Notes: generated by a model not told the origin, from the sequence alone. A DNA stretch of 63,541 bases from an uncultured Peptoniphilus sp. (GCA_902489255.1 CABTZF010000004.1:1-63541); one strand, 5' to 3'; positions 37,229 through 48,100 are shown, numbered from the stretch's first letter. Numbers and translations: made by a program.

Positions 37229-38927
37229 TTTCAACCTCTTTTATTATATTCTCAATAGCTTCAGCAGAAGATATTTCTTTATTTATCATTTCTTTTCTAA
37301 GAGAATATTCAACAACATCTTCTCCTGCCTTTTTACCTACAGTTATCCTCAAAGGAATCCCTATAAGATCCCTGTCCTTAAATTTTACACCGGCTCTTAA
37401 ATCTCTATCATCAATTAAAGTTTCAATTCCCTTTGCTAAAAGAATTTTATAAATTTTTTCACCCAGGTTTCTTTGATCATCATTATTAGGATTTACGACT
37501 GTAACAATTGCTTCAAAAGGTGCTGTTGCTATTGGCCAAATTATTCCATTTTCATCAAAATTTTGTTCAACAATTGCTGAAACTGTCCTTGTAATTCCAA
37601 TACCATAAGACCCCATATAAAAATAATTTGCCTTGCCGTTCTTATCTAAATAAGTTGCATTTAATGACTTTGAATATTTTGTTCCCAGCTGAAAAATATT
37701 TCCCACTTCAATTCCTCTAGCAAACCTATATTCTTCTTGAGTTCCCGGAATTAAATCTCCTTCTTCAACCAATAATAAATCCCCTACAACTTCTCCCTCA
37801 AAATCTCTGCCATAGTTTACATTAATATAGTGATAGTCCCTTTCGTTGGAACCTACAACCAAATTATCAATTTTGGTTAGGGGCTCATCAACAAGAATTT
37901 TTACATCTTTATCCAGGTTAATTGGTCCTGTAAATCCCGGCTGTGAATTTATTTTAATTATTTCTTCATCACTCATCATTCTTATATTATGTTCAGCAAC
38001 ACCCAAATATGATTCAAGCTTAGTCATATTTAGTTGCCTATCCCCTGGTATAAGAATTATATAAGGTTTATCTTCTATTATTAGGTCAACTGCTTTTGCA
38101 CATCTGCCCTTTTCTACCTTTAAAAAATTTGACAAATCTTCAATGGTTGTTGAATCAGGTGTATATACTTTCTCCATTTTTTTCTTTTCTTGTTGTAGAG
38201 GAATCTTATATTCAACCGGAGCTTTTTCATCTGTTGCACCATATTTCCCATTTTCAGAAAAAACTATGACTCCTTCTCCTGCATCGGCAAGAGCAATAAA
38301 TTCGTGAGAACCTGTTCCGCCCATGGCTCCGTTATCACCTTCTACTATTTTATATTTAAGAGATAGTCTGTCAAAAACTTTTTCATAGGCCCTATACATA
38401 TTCATATAAGATTTTTGTAAGCCTTCAAGATCTTCATCAAAAGTATAGGCATCTTTCATTGAAAATTCTCTTGCCCGATTAATTCCAAATCGAGGTCTTT
38501 TCTCATCCCTATATTTTGTTTGTATTTGATATAGATTTAAAGGTAAATCCTTATATGAATTTATCTCATCTTTTATAAGAGTTGTGAAATATTCTTCAGC
38601 AGTAGGGCCAAGGCAAAAGTCTCTGTCATGTCTGTCTTTTAATTTAAACATTTCAGGGCCATACTTTTCCCATCTGCCCGATTCTTCCCAAATTTCACGA
38701 GGCTGAATGGCGCTCATTAAAATTTCTTGGCTTCCGCACCTGTCCATTTCTTCTCTAACAATTTTTTCAATTTTTTTAACAACTCTATACCCAAGAGTTA
38801 AGTAAGTATAAATTCCACTGGCACTTTTTCTGATAAAACCGCCACGCAACAAAAATTTATGAGAAACAATCTCAGCATCTTGGGGATCTTCTCTTAATGT
38901 CGGCATATATAGTTTTGATAGTCGCAT
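37215..38927 (-). CDS. proS: Prolyl-tRNA synthetase (bacterial type)
   Basis: A class II synthetase of 570 residues that charges tRNA-Pro. It is the long bacterial form with an editing (INS/YbaK-like) domain between motifs 2 and 3 (about 225-395), which hydrolyses Ala-tRNA-Pro. Motif 2 (TKYRDEKRPRFGINRAREF) and motif 3 (GSYGIGITRTVSAI) are clear, followed by the anticodon-binding domain. The start is the ATG at 38927 after GGAGGG; the longer frame to 38939 would overlap that site. It is co-transcribed with ydbC. No T-box is visible upstream. Confidence 0.97.
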   Translation of the reverse strand: MRLSKLYMPTLREDPQDAEIVSHKFLLRGGFIRKSASGIYTYLTLGYRVVKKIEKIVREEMDRCGSQEILMSAIQPREIWEESGRWEKYGPEMFKLKDRHDRDFCLGPTAEEYFTTLIKDEINSYKDLPLNLYQIQTKYRDEKRPRFGINRAREFSMKDAYTFDEDLEGLQKSYMNMYRAYEKVFDRLSLKYKIVEGDNGAMGGTGSHEFIALADAGEGVIVFSENGKYGATDEKAPVEYKIPLQQEKKKMEKVYTPDSTTIEDLSNFLKVEKGRCAKAVDLIIEDKPYIILIPGDRQLNMTKLESYLGVAEHNIRMMSDEEIIKINSQPGFTGPINLDKDVKILVDEPLTKIDNLVVGSNERDYHYINVNYGRDFEGEVVGDLLLVEEGDLIPGTQEEYRFARGIEVGNIFQLGTKYSKSLNATYLDKNGKANYFYMGSYGIGITRTVSAIVEQNFDENGIIWPIATAPFEAIVTVVNPNNDDQRNLGEKIYKILLAKGIETLIDDRDLRAGVKFKDRDLIGIPLRITVGKKAGEDVVEYSLRKEMINKEISSAEAIENIIKEVENGRL

Positions 38928-38939
38928 AATTCCCTCCAT

Positions 38940-39860
38940 ATGTAAAATATTATAATATTATATAAAATTTTATACAAATAAAAACTTAATATAGAATAAG
39001 AAAAAAGTTCTTAAAGAGCCCTAACCTTTAATATTATACTATAACTTTTAAAAATGGACTATATTTCTTTAGAATCTTTTAGCCATAATTTTATGATAAG
39101 CCAATGTATATAAGAGTTAAAAAAATTATTTTAATCTTAGCTAAAAAGCAAATGACTTTACCCCCTAATAGTAGAACCTCTAAATATTCACAAAATATAC
39201 ATTAAGTGCAACACCGGTTATCATTAATAAAACAATCATGCACTATATCTTAAAATCCAAATACTTAACAAAAAATAAAATAAATAAAAAAATATATATT
39301 TTTAATTTTTTCATATGGAGACAGAGCATAAAGCATTATAAAAACTAATAAAAACCTATACCCGCTAAAACTAATCCCATTATTCCCAGAGCAAAATTTT
39401 TATAATATTTCCAAATCTTCTATCAATTCTTACAAGTCTTGTTTCTTCCTAGCTTATGCTCTTTCCGTACTTTTCTGTATTTCCATAGCTTATAGTATAG
39501 TAATAAAAATTATTTGTTAAAATATTTAATATCTATATATGATATGTACCTTTAAAACTTCTCCTCCCTCCAATTAATAATTTAAGTATAATCTTTTTTT
39601 TATATTTTTCATAAAATTTCTAAATTTTATATTAATTAAAAATATATAGTTTTCAGATCTTTAAAGTAGTTGTCAGCTAACTAAAGTGTCAAACATTATT
39701 TTTATTAATATATTCCCGTTTGTATATTATAAAATAGTTTAAATTAATTTATAATATCAGATTAAAAATATAAATTTCTTAATATATTTATTCTAAATTA
39801 TTGTTAATTACGAAAAAATCAATATCTACTAAGAATATCTCTGTATAAATCCATTTACTT
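38940..39860. other. About 1 kb without intact genes; possible decayed ORF
   Basis: Very AT-rich. On the minus strand around 39495-39350 two overlapping frames read RLVRIDRRFG and then KNFALGIMGLVLAGIGFY, which looks like the end of a frame-broken small membrane protein; this is weak. A short weak hairpin lies near 39000-39060. No RNA gene, IS end or array could be supported. Confidence 0.35.
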
Positions 39861-39867
39861 TCTTTAC

Positions 39868-39896
39868 TTGTCATAAACTTAACAGTGATATATAAT
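39868..39896 (+). promoter_or_regulatory. Sigma-A promoter of the opp operon
   Basis: TTGTCA, a 17-base spacer and a perfect TATAAT precede oppB by about 40 bases. Confidence 0.8.
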
Positions 39897-39934
39897 TAAT
39901 AAAATAAAGTTTAAATTTTTGAAAGGAGAGGATC

Positions 39935-40867
39935 ATGGGAAAATATATTTTAACTAGAATCTTCCAAGCGATATTGGTACTTCTGTTAGTTACAAGTATC
40001 ACATTTATACTTATGAACTTAGTACCCGGAAGCCCATTTCTAAGTGAAAAACCCCCATCCCCTGAAGTTTTGGAACAACTTAATAAAAAATATGGTTTAG
40101 ATCAGCCAAAAAGTGTTCAATTAAAAAAGTATATTTTAAATACTTTGAAACTTGACTTCGGAGTATCTTTGAAGATGCAAAAAAATAGACCTGTAATAGA
40201 CATTCTTAAAGAAATGTTTCCTACAAGTGCTAAAATTGGTCTTATAGCTCTAGCTTGGTCAATTCTTGTAGGCGTTCCCCTTGGATGTTTGGCAGCTTAT
40301 CACAGGGGGGATAATGTTGACTCATTCTTAAGGGTTTTGACAACAATAGGAATTTCAGTTCCCGGCTTTGTTGTTGCAACACTTTTGTTAATATTCTTTG
40401 GCGTTAAATTAAAAATTCTACCAACTATGGGGCTTAATAATGTATCCGGTTATATTCTGCCCTGCTTTTCACTAGGCTTTAATCCTATGTGTTATATTGC
40501 AAGGCTGTCAAGATCTTCAATGTTAGATGTTATTAACCAAGATTATATAAGAACTGCCAAGTCAAAGGGCGTACCCGCCGGTAAAATTTTATTTAAACAC
40601 GCATTAAGAAACGCATTTATTCCGGTTTTAACTTATTTAGGACCACTTACAGCCTCAATTCTTTGTGGGTCATTTGTAGTGGAAAGTGTTTTTTCTTTAC
40701 CGGGCATGGGAAGATATTTTATTAATTCAATTTTAAATAGAGATTATCCCATTATCATGGCTACAACAATATTTTTTGCCGGACTTGTAATTATTATGAA
40801 TTTAATAGTTGATATATTATATAAATTTGTCGATCCGAGAATTGATATTACAAGGGGGAACAAATGA
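39935..40867 (+). CDS. oppB: Oligopeptide ABC transporter permease
   Basis: The 310-residue inner permease of an Opp/Dpp-type importer, with six membrane helices and the N-terminal MGKYILTRIFQAILVLLLV typical of DppB/OppB. The EAA-type coupling loop appears as DYIRTAKSKGVP with HALRNAFIPVLT downstream. It overlaps oppC by 4 bases and starts the five-gene operon oppBCDFA behind a clear promoter and an AAAGGAGAGG site. Confidence 0.95.
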   Translation: MGKYILTRIFQAILVLLLVTSITFILMNLVPGSPFLSEKPPSPEVLEQLNKKYGLDQPKSVQLKKYILNTLKLDFGVSLKMQKNRPVIDILKEMFPTSAKIGLIALAWSILVGVPLGCLAAYHRGDNVDSFLRVLTTIGISVPGFVVATLLLIFFGVKLKILPTMGLNNVSGYILPCFSLGFNPMCYIARLSRSSMLDVINQDYIRTAKSKGVPAGKILFKHALRNAFIPVLTYLGPLTASILCGSFVVESVFSLPGMGRYFINSILNRDYPIIMATTIFFAGLVIIMNLIVDILYKFVDPRIDITRGNK

Positions 40868-41901
40868 TGAAAGATAAGTTGAATTTTTTATCAATGCAAA
40901 CCGATCCTCAAAGTTTGGATTTTGAAATTCTACCCGATGACTTTAGCCCTGCTATGGCAGAAGAAAAAGAGTCATTTTTAAATAAAAGACCTTCTATTTC
41001 TTATTGGGCTGACGCATGGAGAAGATTAAAAGAAAATAAGGTTGCAATGGTAGCTTTGGGTTTTCTTATTATTGTCATTATTTTTGCTTTTATTGGTCCT
41101 TTATTTGTAAAAGGAGACTATACAACACAATTTCGTGGTGATGAAAACTTATACCCTTGTTTAAAATATCCTTTCGGTACTGATAAATTAGGTAGAAATA
41201 TATTAACAAGAACTATGTATGGAACTCGTGTTTCTTTAATAGTCGGCGTTTTTGCTTCTCTAATAGTTCTTGTTATAGGTTCTTTATATGGAGCTATATC
41301 AGGTTACTTTGGAGGAAAAGTTGACTTAATAATGATGAGAATTATAGACCTTGTGTATTCAGTGCCGGATGTACTTGTCGTTATACTTTTGTCTATTGGC
41401 ATTAACCAGCCCTTGAGAGATTGGGTCAATAGATCTCAATCCCCCTTTGCACAAAAATTATCAGTTTTAGGCCCGGCTCTTATTTCTATATTCATAGCTT
41501 TCGGCTTACTTTATTGGGTTGGCATGGCCAGGATTATTAGAGGGCAAGTGCTTATGCTAAAACAACAAGAGTTTGTTACGGCTGTAAATGCTCTTGGCGG
41601 AAGCAAATGGAGAATTATTAAGCGTCACTTATATCCAAATTGTATCGGTCAAATAATTGTAATGACAGCTATGCAAATTCCATCAGCTATATTTTTGGAA
41701 AGTTTCTTGTCATTCTTAGGTATCGGTGTAGCAGCACCTATGACTTCTCTTGGCTCAATGGCTGCCGATGCTCTGGGAGGTATATACTCTTATGCTTATA
41801 GACTAATAATACCTTCTATTATCCTATCATTGATGATCTTATCTCTTAATCTTTTTAGTGACGGTTTAAGAGATGCCTTGGATCCAAGACTTAAAAAGTA
41901 G
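40864..41901 (+). CDS. oppC: Oligopeptide ABC transporter permease
   Basis: The second permease, 345 residues, with a cytoplasmic N-terminal extension (about 1-60) containing the OppC_N segment (ADAWRRLKENKVAM), six membrane helices and the EAA-type loop QEFVTAVNALGGSKWRII. A roughly 30-residue insertion around NQPLRDWVNRSQSPFAQ between helices is longer than in most DppC proteins but is common in Firmicute OppC. It ends 7 bases before oppD. Confidence 0.95.
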   Translation: MMKDKLNFLSMQTDPQSLDFEILPDDFSPAMAEEKESFLNKRPSISYWADAWRRLKENKVAMVALGFLIIVIIFAFIGPLFVKGDYTTQFRGDENLYPCLKYPFGTDKLGRNILTRTMYGTRVSLIVGVFASLIVLVIGSLYGAISGYFGGKVDLIMMRIIDLVYSVPDVLVVILLSIGINQPLRDWVNRSQSPFAQKLSVLGPALISIFIAFGLLYWVGMARIIRGQVLMLKQQEFVTAVNALGGSKWRIIKRHLYPNCIGQIIVMTAMQIPSAIFLESFLSFLGIGVAAPMTSLGSMAADALGGIYSYAYRLIIPSIILSLMILSLNLFSDGLRDALDPRLKK

Positions 41902-41908
41902 GTGAATT

Positions 41909-42901
41909 ATGGAAGAAAAAAATAACTTATTAAGCATAAAAAATTTAAAAGTATCTTTTTTTACGCCGGCAGGTGAAGTTAAAGCTGTTGACGGTATTAG
42001 TTATTCTTTAGGCTATAACGAAGTTATGGGTATTGTTGGTGAATCGGGTTCCGGTAAGTCTGTTGAAGCTTATGCTCTTATGGGCTTATTACAATCTCCG
42101 GGAAAAATTAAAGATGGCAGCATAACCTTTGAGGGCGAAGAAATATTAAACTATTCAAAAAAACAAATGGAAGATTTCCGTGGAAATAAATGTGCAATGA
42201 TATTTCAAAATCCAATGACTTGCCTAAACCCTGTCTATACTATTGGCAACCAACTTATGGAAGCAATACTTGTCCATAAAAAAATACCAAAAAAAGAAGC
42301 TTATGATAAAGCTTGCCAAATGCTTGAACTCGTTGGCATTTCAAATCCTAAAAAAAGGATGAAACAATATCCCCATGAACTTTCTGGCGGTATGCGCCAA
42401 AGAGTTATGATTGGTATGGGACTAATTTGTGAACCTAAACTCTTAATTGCAGATGAACCTACAACTGCCCTTGATGTTACAATTCAAGCTCAAATTCTTG
42501 AATTAATGAAAGACATCCAAGAAAAAACTAAAATGAGTATAATTTTTATTACTCATAATCTTGGTGTTGTCGCTTCTATTTGTGACAAAGTAAGCGTTAT
42601 GTATGCAGGTAAAATTGTTGAACAGGGAAATGTAGATCAAATTTTTTATGAATGTGCACATCCCTATACTAAGGGACTGTTGGCTTCAATGCCTAGAATT
42701 GATGCTACTGAATATGAAAGATTAAAAAGTATTGAGGGTTCTCCCATTGATATGTTAAATCCACCTGAAGGATGCGGTTTTGGTACAAGGTGTGACCATT
42801 GTATGAAAATTTGCTTGAGAAAAGAACCTCCCATGTTTGAGGTTGGAGATAACCATTATTCAAAATGCTGGTTACATTTAAACACTAAGGAGGTCATTTA
42901 A
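41909..42901 (+). CDS. oppD: Oligopeptide ABC transporter ATPase
   Basis: A 330-residue ATP-binding subunit: Walker A GESGSGKSV, Q-loop QNPMT, signature LSGGMRQR, Walker B LLIADEPT and H-loop THN. The C-terminal oligopeptide/dipeptide region (GCGFGTRCDHCMKIC) has the cysteine cluster known from Opp/Dpp ATPases that can hold an Fe-S cluster. Its stop overlaps the oppF start (1 base, TAATG). Confidence 0.96.
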   Translation: MEEKNNLLSIKNLKVSFFTPAGEVKAVDGISYSLGYNEVMGIVGESGSGKSVEAYALMGLLQSPGKIKDGSITFEGEEILNYSKKQMEDFRGNKCAMIFQNPMTCLNPVYTIGNQLMEAILVHKKIPKKEAYDKACQMLELVGISNPKKRMKQYPHELSGGMRQRVMIGMGLICEPKLLIADEPTTALDVTIQAQILELMKDIQEKTKMSIIFITHNLGVVASICDKVSVMYAGKIVEQGNVDQIFYECAHPYTKGLLASMPRIDATEYERLKSIEGSPIDMLNPPEGCGFGTRCDHCMKICLRKEPPMFEVGDNHYSKCWLHLNTKEVI

Positions 42902-43884
42902 TGGAAGACAATAAACTTCTCGTTTGTGAAAATATAGTGGAACATTTTGATGTATCCAGTCCCTTTGGCAAGAAAAATATTGTTCATGCAGTAGATGATG
43001 TTTCTTTATATATTAATAAAGGCGAAACCTTGGGTCTTGTTGGTGAATCCGGTTGCGGTAAGACTACTTTTGGTAGGACCTTATTGAGATTATACCAACC
43101 AACAAGCGGGAAAATAATATATGACGGCAAGGTTATATTTGACAGCAAAAATAATATTTCAGTAAATATGTTGCCCTATCGCCGTAAAATGCAAATTATT
43201 TTCCAAGACCCGTCTGCTTCTCTTGACCCTCGTATGACTGTAGGAGAAATAATTGGAGAAGCTCTTGATATCCACGGTTTATATAAGGGGAAAAATAATA
43301 GAAAAGCTAGAATAGGAGAACTTCTTCAAAGGGTAGGTTTAAACGAAGAACAAGCTAACAGGTACCCCCATGAATTTTCAGGAGGTCAGCAACAAAGAAT
43401 AGGTATAGCCAGAGCTTTAGCTGTTGAGCCTGAATTTATAGTTTGTGATGAACCTATATCTGCCCTTGATGTTTCTATTCAAGCACAAATTGTTAATATG
43501 TTGGAAGATATGCAGAAAGAACTTGGGCTTACTTATTTATTTATAGCCCATGATTTATCAGTAGTTAAACATATTTCAGATAGAATTGGTGTAATGTATT
43601 TGGGAAAACTTGTGGAGCTTGTTGATGCTTTTGAACTCTATAAAAATCCACTACATCCCTATACAAAATCTCTACTTTCAGCAATTCCTGTTCCTGATCC
43701 GAAAATTAACAGAAAATCTCAAAGGATTAAATTAATGGGTGAAATACCCTCAGCAATTAATCCGCCGTCAGGATGCAGATTCCATGAAAGATGCCCAATG
43801 GCAACGGAAATTTGTGCCAAGGAAGAACCTGTATTTAGAGAATATGAAAAAGGCCATTATGTTAGTTGTCACAACTTAAAATAA
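42901..43884 (+). CDS. oppF: Oligopeptide ABC transporter ATPase
   Basis: The second ATP-binding subunit, 327 residues: Walker [10 protein letters not shown], signature FSGGQQQR, Walker B FIVCDEPI and H-loop AHD. The C-terminal oligopeptide_HPY domain has [15 protein letters not shown]. With OppD it powers peptide import. The next gene, oppA, follows after about 40 bases with its own strong ribosome site. Confidence 0.96.
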   Translation: MEDNKLLVCENIVEHFDVSSPFGKKNIVHAVDDVSLYINKGETLGLVGESGCGKTTFGRTLLRLYQPTSGKIIYDGKVIFDSKNNISVNMLPYRRKMQIIFQDPSASLDPRMTVGEIIGEALDIHGLYKGKNNRKARIGELLQRVGLNEEQANRYPHEFSGGQQQRIGIARALAVEPEFIVCDEPISALDVSIQAQIVNMLEDMQKELGLTYLFIAHDLSVVKHISDRIGVMYLGKLVELVDAFELYKNPLHPYTKSLLSAIPVPDPKINRKSQRIKLMGEIPSAINPPSGCRFHERCPMATEICAKEEPVFREYEKGHYVSCHNLK

Positions 43885-43923
43885 TCCGAAAGGAACATAT
43901 TGGAAAATTTAGGAGGTATAATT

Positions 43924-45603
43924 ATGAAAAAGAAAACTTGGATTTTAGCTTTAGTAATTGCTTTAGCCATGGCTTTAACGGCGTGTGGTGGAAATAAAGC
44001 TAACAATTCAAAAACTTCAGAAGGAAATTCTGCAAGTACAGAAACTAAGGGTGATTTTGAACCCGGAAAAGTAGATGGTGAACTTGATGTTTGTATAGCA
44101 TCAGAACCGGAATCAATAGACCCTGCTCTTAACACTACTGTTGATGGAGCTACTATGGTTCAACATTTATCAGAAGGTCTTCTTAAATGGGATGATGATG
44201 GAAACGGACAAGCAAAACTTGTTCCTGGTCAAGCAGAATCTTGGGAAAAATCAGAAGACGGTCTTACATGGACTTTCCATTTAAGAGATGGAATTAAATT
44301 CAATGATGGAACACCTGTAACAGCTAATGATTTTGTATATTCATGGAATAGAGTTGTAGATCCTAAGACAGCAGCTGAATATGAATATATGCTTGATATG
44401 GTTGACGGCTATGAAGAAAAGGCATTGAAAATTGAAGCTCCAGATGAAAAAACATTTGTAGTTCATTTAAAAACTATTTGTCCTTACTTTGAAGAAATTT
44501 GTGCTTTCCCATGTACCTATCCGGTTAAGAAAGACATTGTAGAAAGCAACGAACAATGGACACTTGATCCTGCAACTTATGTATCAAACGGACCTTACAA
44601 GATGGTTTCTTGGGAACACAATCAAGTAATCAAAATGGAAAAGAACCCAGAATACTATGATAAAGATTCTTACACAGCAGAAAAAATTAACTTTAACTTA
44701 AAAGATGATCACAATGCGATTTATGCTTCTTATAGATCAGGAGAACTTGATTTTATAGGTGCATTTGCTCCAACCGAAGAAATACCTAGTCTTATTGCTA
44801 GCGGAGAATTAAATGTACGTCCCCAAATAGGTACTTATTTTATTTGTTTTAATAATAAAAAGGCACCTTTTGACAACCCGGATGTAAGACGTGCATTCTC
44901 ACTTGCAATTGATAGAAACTTTATTTGTGAACAAGTAACTCAAGCCGGACAAGTTCCTGCAACAGGTTATGTGCCAAACGGCATTTATGATGCTAAGGGC
45001 TTAGATGGAGATGAATTCAGAAAAGTTGGTGGAGAATTCTATTCAATAAAACCTGAAGACTATGAAAAGAACTGTGAAGAAGCTCGTAAGCTTATGGAAA
45101 AAGCAGGCTATAAAGATGGAGCAGGCTTCCCTGAAGTTACTTATTTATACAATACATCAGAATCTCACAAAGCTATCGGTGAAGCTCTTCAAAATATGTG
45201 GCAACAAGTTCTTGGTGTTAATGTAACTTTATCTAACCAAGAATGGAATGTATTTGTTAATGAAAGAAGAGAAGGAAATTATGAAATAGCTCGTCACGGA
45301 TGGGTTGCAGATTATAATGATCCAATGAGCTTTTTAGACATGTGGTTAACAGGTGGCGGTAACAACGATGCTAAATATGAAAATCCTGAATATGATAAAT
45401 TAATTAAGGAAGCTAAAGCAACTACCGACCAAGCTAAGAGAATGGAATTAATGCATAAAGCTGAAGAAATGGCAATAAAAGATGATGCAATCTTAGCACC
45501 GCTTTATTTCTACACTTCAACTGACATGGTAAAACCAAATGTTAAAGGTGTTTACTATTCACCGCTAGGATTCTACTTCTTTGGAAAAACAAGTGGATTC
45601 TAA
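43924..45603 (+). CDS. oppA: Oligopeptide-binding lipoprotein
   Basis: The extracellular SBP (cluster C) of the Opp importer, 559 residues from the ATG at 43924, which follows AGGAGG. The signal peptide ends in a lipobox, ALTAC, so the mature protein is lipid-anchored at C20. Family hallmarks are EPESIDPAL, WTFHLRDGIKFNDGTPV and DYNDPMSF. Its place last in the operon, before a terminator, is usual. Peptide length preference cannot be read. Confidence 0.96.
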   Translation: MKKKTWILALVIALAMALTACGGNKANNSKTSEGNSASTETKGDFEPGKVDGELDVCIASEPESIDPALNTTVDGATMVQHLSEGLLKWDDDGNGQAKLVPGQAESWEKSEDGLTWTFHLRDGIKFNDGTPVTANDFVYSWNRVVDPKTAAEYEYMLDMVDGYEEKALKIEAPDEKTFVVHLKTICPYFEEICAFPCTYPVKKDIVESNEQWTLDPATYVSNGPYKMVSWEHNQVIKMEKNPEYYDKDSYTAEKINFNLKDDHNAIYASYRSGELDFIGAFAPTEEIPSLIASGELNVRPQIGTYFICFNNKKAPFDNPDVRRAFSLAIDRNFICEQVTQAGQVPATGYVPNGIYDAKGLDGDEFRKVGGEFYSIKPEDYEKNCEEARKLMEKAGYKDGAGFPEVTYLYNTSESHKAIGEALQNMWQQVLGVNVTLSNQEWNVFVNERREGNYEIARHGWVADYNDPMSFLDMWLTGGGNNDAKYENPEYDKLIKEAKATTDQAKRMELMHKAEEMAIKDDAILAPLYFYTSTDMVKPNVKGVYYSPLGFYFFGKTSGF

Positions 45604-45639
45604 AATAAAATTTATAAATAATAATTTTATAGAAAATAT

Positions 45640-45686
45640 TGTAGGCTGTATGAAAATTAATTTTCATACAGCCTATCTTTTTATGA
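45640..45686 (+). terminator. Terminator of the opp operon
   Basis: TAGGCTGTATGAAAATT pairs with AATTTTCATACAGCCTA and is followed by TCTTTTT. Confidence 0.9.
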
Positions 45687-45773
45687 CCGATATTATTTTT
45701 TCCACATGATTATTTTATAATATTTTAAAATTTATAAAATAATCTGAGCCTACTTATACTATTATCATTGAGT

Positions 45774-46985
45774 CTATTTTTCTATACCTAATCTTGCAAT
45801 ATTTTCTACTGTTTTAACAGCTTTTTTCATAGTTGTTATTGATACTAATTCATATCTACCGTGATAATTATATCCTCCTGTGAAAAGATTTGGGCATGGC
45901 AAACCTTTATATGATAATTGTGATCCGTCTGTGCCTCCTCTTGTAGCTATGATTTCAGATTTTACTCCTGCTTTTTCCATAGATTCCAAAGCTAAATCTA
46001 CAATTTCCATGTGAGGAAGGATTTTTTCTTTCATATTATAATATTGGTCTTTTATTTCTATTTTAATTCTATTGTCATATTTAATATTTAAAAACTTTAC
46101 AGCTTCTTCTAAAAATTTCTTCTTTTCCTCAAATTTTTCAAAACTGTGGTCCCTAATTATATAATACATTTGGCTTTCTTCTACATTTCCATTAAAGTCA
46201 TTTAAATGGAAAAATCCTTCCCTTCCCTCTGTGTGTTCGGGTCTTTGGTCTGCCGGTAGTAGTGAATTTAATTCCATTGCTATTAAAATAGAATTTACCA
46301 TAGCATTTTTGGCTGAGCCCGGATGAACATTTTTGCCTTGAATAGAAATTTTTGCTGAGGCTGCGTTGAAATTTTCATATTCAAACTCCCCTTCTGCTCC
46401 CCCATCTACTGTGTAGGCAAAATCTGCTGCAAATCTTTCTACATCAAATAAATCTGCTCCTCTTCCAATTTCTTCATCGGGAGTAAAGGCAATTTTTATA
46501 TCTCCATATTTTTCGTTCGATTTCATTAAATTTTCTATGGCTGTCATAATTATTGCAATTCCAGCCTTATCATCAGCCCCTAAAAGACTTGTTCCGTCAG
46601 TTACTATGATATCATGTCCCTTTAAATCTTTTAAAAACGGAAAATCTTTAAGACTTGTTACAAATTCTTCATTTAATTTTATATCTTTACCGTCATAATT
46701 TTCTATAATTCTGGGATTTACATTTTTTCCACTCATATCCGGAGATGTATCCATGTGTGAAATAAATCCAATGGTTTTCTTATTTTTATCGGTTCCCGGT
46801 AGTCTTGCATATAAATAACAATTCTCTGATAAATATACATCTTTAAGACCTAAGTCTTTCATTTCTTTTTCAAGATATCTAGCAAGTTCAAATTCTTTAG
46901 GGTTTGAAGGGCAAGTATCTGAGCTTTCATCTGATGTTGTTTCAAAACTAATATATTTTAAAAATCTTTCAACTAATTTTTCCAA
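45774..46985 (-). CDS. pepT: Peptidase T (tripeptidase)
   Basis: A cytosolic M20-family dizinc aminopeptidase, 403 residues, that releases the N-terminal residue of tripeptides. Zinc and catalytic motifs: HMDTSPDMSG, TSLLGADDKAG, FTPDEEIGRGAD and, near the C-terminus, ATRGGTDGSQLSYKG. It lies next to, and convergent with, the opp operon, fitting a role in using imported peptides. The birA gene is 23 bases upstream on the same strand. Confidence 0.96.
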   Translation of the reverse strand: MEKLVERFLKYISFETTSDESSDTCPSNPKEFELARYLEKEMKDLGLKDVYLSENCYLYARLPGTDKNKKTIGFISHMDTSPDMSGKNVNPRIIENYDGKDIKLNEEFVTSLKDFPFLKDLKGHDIIVTDGTSLLGADDKAGIAIIMTAIENLMKSNEKYGDIKIAFTPDEEIGRGADLFDVERFAADFAYTVDGGAEGEFEYENFNAASAKISIQGKNVHPGSAKNAMVNSILIAMELNSLLPADQRPEHTEGREGFFHLNDFNGNVEESQMYYIIRDHSFEKFEEKKKFLEEAVKFLNIKYDNRIKIEIKDQYYNMKEKILPHMEIVDLALESMEKAGVKSEIIATRGGTDGSQLSYKGLPCPNLFTGGYNYHGRYELVSITTMKKAVKTVENIARLGIEK

Positions 46986-47008
46986 TTTTTATTTCTCCTT
47001 TAACTTAT

Positions 47009-47986
47009 TTATTTTAAGAAATCTCCCTTAATGGAAACCTCTCCACTTGAAAGAATTTCCTTTTTGCCATCAACCTCTACTACTAAATTGCCCTTATCGT
47101 TTATATCAACTGCTAAAGCCTCTTTCATTTTGCCATTTAATTCATAATTAACAACTTTTCCCAGCACTAATGAGTGAGCCTTATAATAGTCCAAAATAGA
47201 GTTATTATCTTTTTTATAATAATTTATATAAAATTCATTTAGGAGGGTTCCAACAATTCTGTTCCTAAGGATATCTGTATCAAGGGCTCCAAAAACGTCC
47301 TTAATTTCTTCATCAATTTTTTGGGGATGTTTTAAATTTATACCAATACCCACAATTATTGATGAAACTGTCTTGGATTCAAAATCTGCATCAAGTTCTG
47401 ACAAAATTCCGCAAACCTTCTTACCCTTTAAAAAAATATCATTAACCCATTTTATTTGAACTTCATTTCCTGTAAGTTTTTTTATAGCTTTTGCAACAGA
47501 TACAGCTGATCTAACTGTAATTAAATCAAAATATGAAAAATCAAAGGTTTCTGTAGGCTTTAAAATTATTGAATAATAAATTCCCGTTCCCTTATAGGAT
47601 TTAAAAGATTTTCCGGTTCTGCCTCTGCCATTTTTTTGATAATCACTTACCAGGCATGTAAAGTTTTTTATATCTTTTGAATATAAAAGTCTTTTTGCCT
47701 CAGTATTTGTCGAATCAATTTCATCATATAATAAAATATCTATATCTTTTAATTCATCTATTAAATATTCCTTAATTCCGGGAATTGAAAGAATATCAGA
47801 TGAATTATCCAATTTATAGCCTTTTTTTGTTTGCGAATCTATTATAAAACCCTCATTTTTAAGTGAATTAACGGCTTTCCATATTGCAGTTCTTGAAATA
47901 TTAAGTTTATCGGCGAGGTCTTGACCTGAAATATAAATGCCCCTATTTTTTTCAAGTTCTTGTAAAACTAAATCTTTTGTAGTCAT
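47009..47986 (-). CDS. birA: Bifunctional biotin-protein ligase and repressor
   Basis: A 325-residue protein with an N-terminal winged helix (about 1-65; ISGQDLADKLNISRTAIWKAVNSLK), the biotin-ligase core (GRGRTGKSF for biotinyl-AMP binding near 120; KWVNDIF catalytic lysine region) and a C-terminal SH3-like cap. It attaches biotin to carboxylase carriers and, with the DNA-binding domain present, probably represses biotin uptake or synthesis genes. No BirA operator was found in this window. Confidence 0.96.
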   Translation of the reverse strand: MTTKDLVLQELEKNRGIYISGQDLADKLNISRTAIWKAVNSLKNEGFIIDSQTKKGYKLDNSSDILSIPGIKEYLIDELKDIDILLYDEIDSTNTEAKRLLYSKDIKNFTCLVSDYQKNGRGRTGKSFKSYKGTGIYYSIILKPTETFDFSYFDLITVRSAVSVAKAIKKLTGNEVQIKWVNDIFLKGKKVCGILSELDADFESKTVSSIIVGIGINLKHPQKIDEEIKDVFGALDTDILRNRIVGTLLNEFYINYYKKDNNSILDYYKAHSLVLGKVVNYELNGKMKEALAVDINDKGNLVVEVDGKKEILSSGEVSIKGDFLK

Positions 47987-48100
47987 TTAATCTCCTTTTT
48001 TATTTTAGTATATATTAATTATTAGTTCTTGTAAATTTCTAGCTGCCACCATGTCTTATTGACATATTAGTAAATTTACTGTAAAATTAAATTCTGACCT

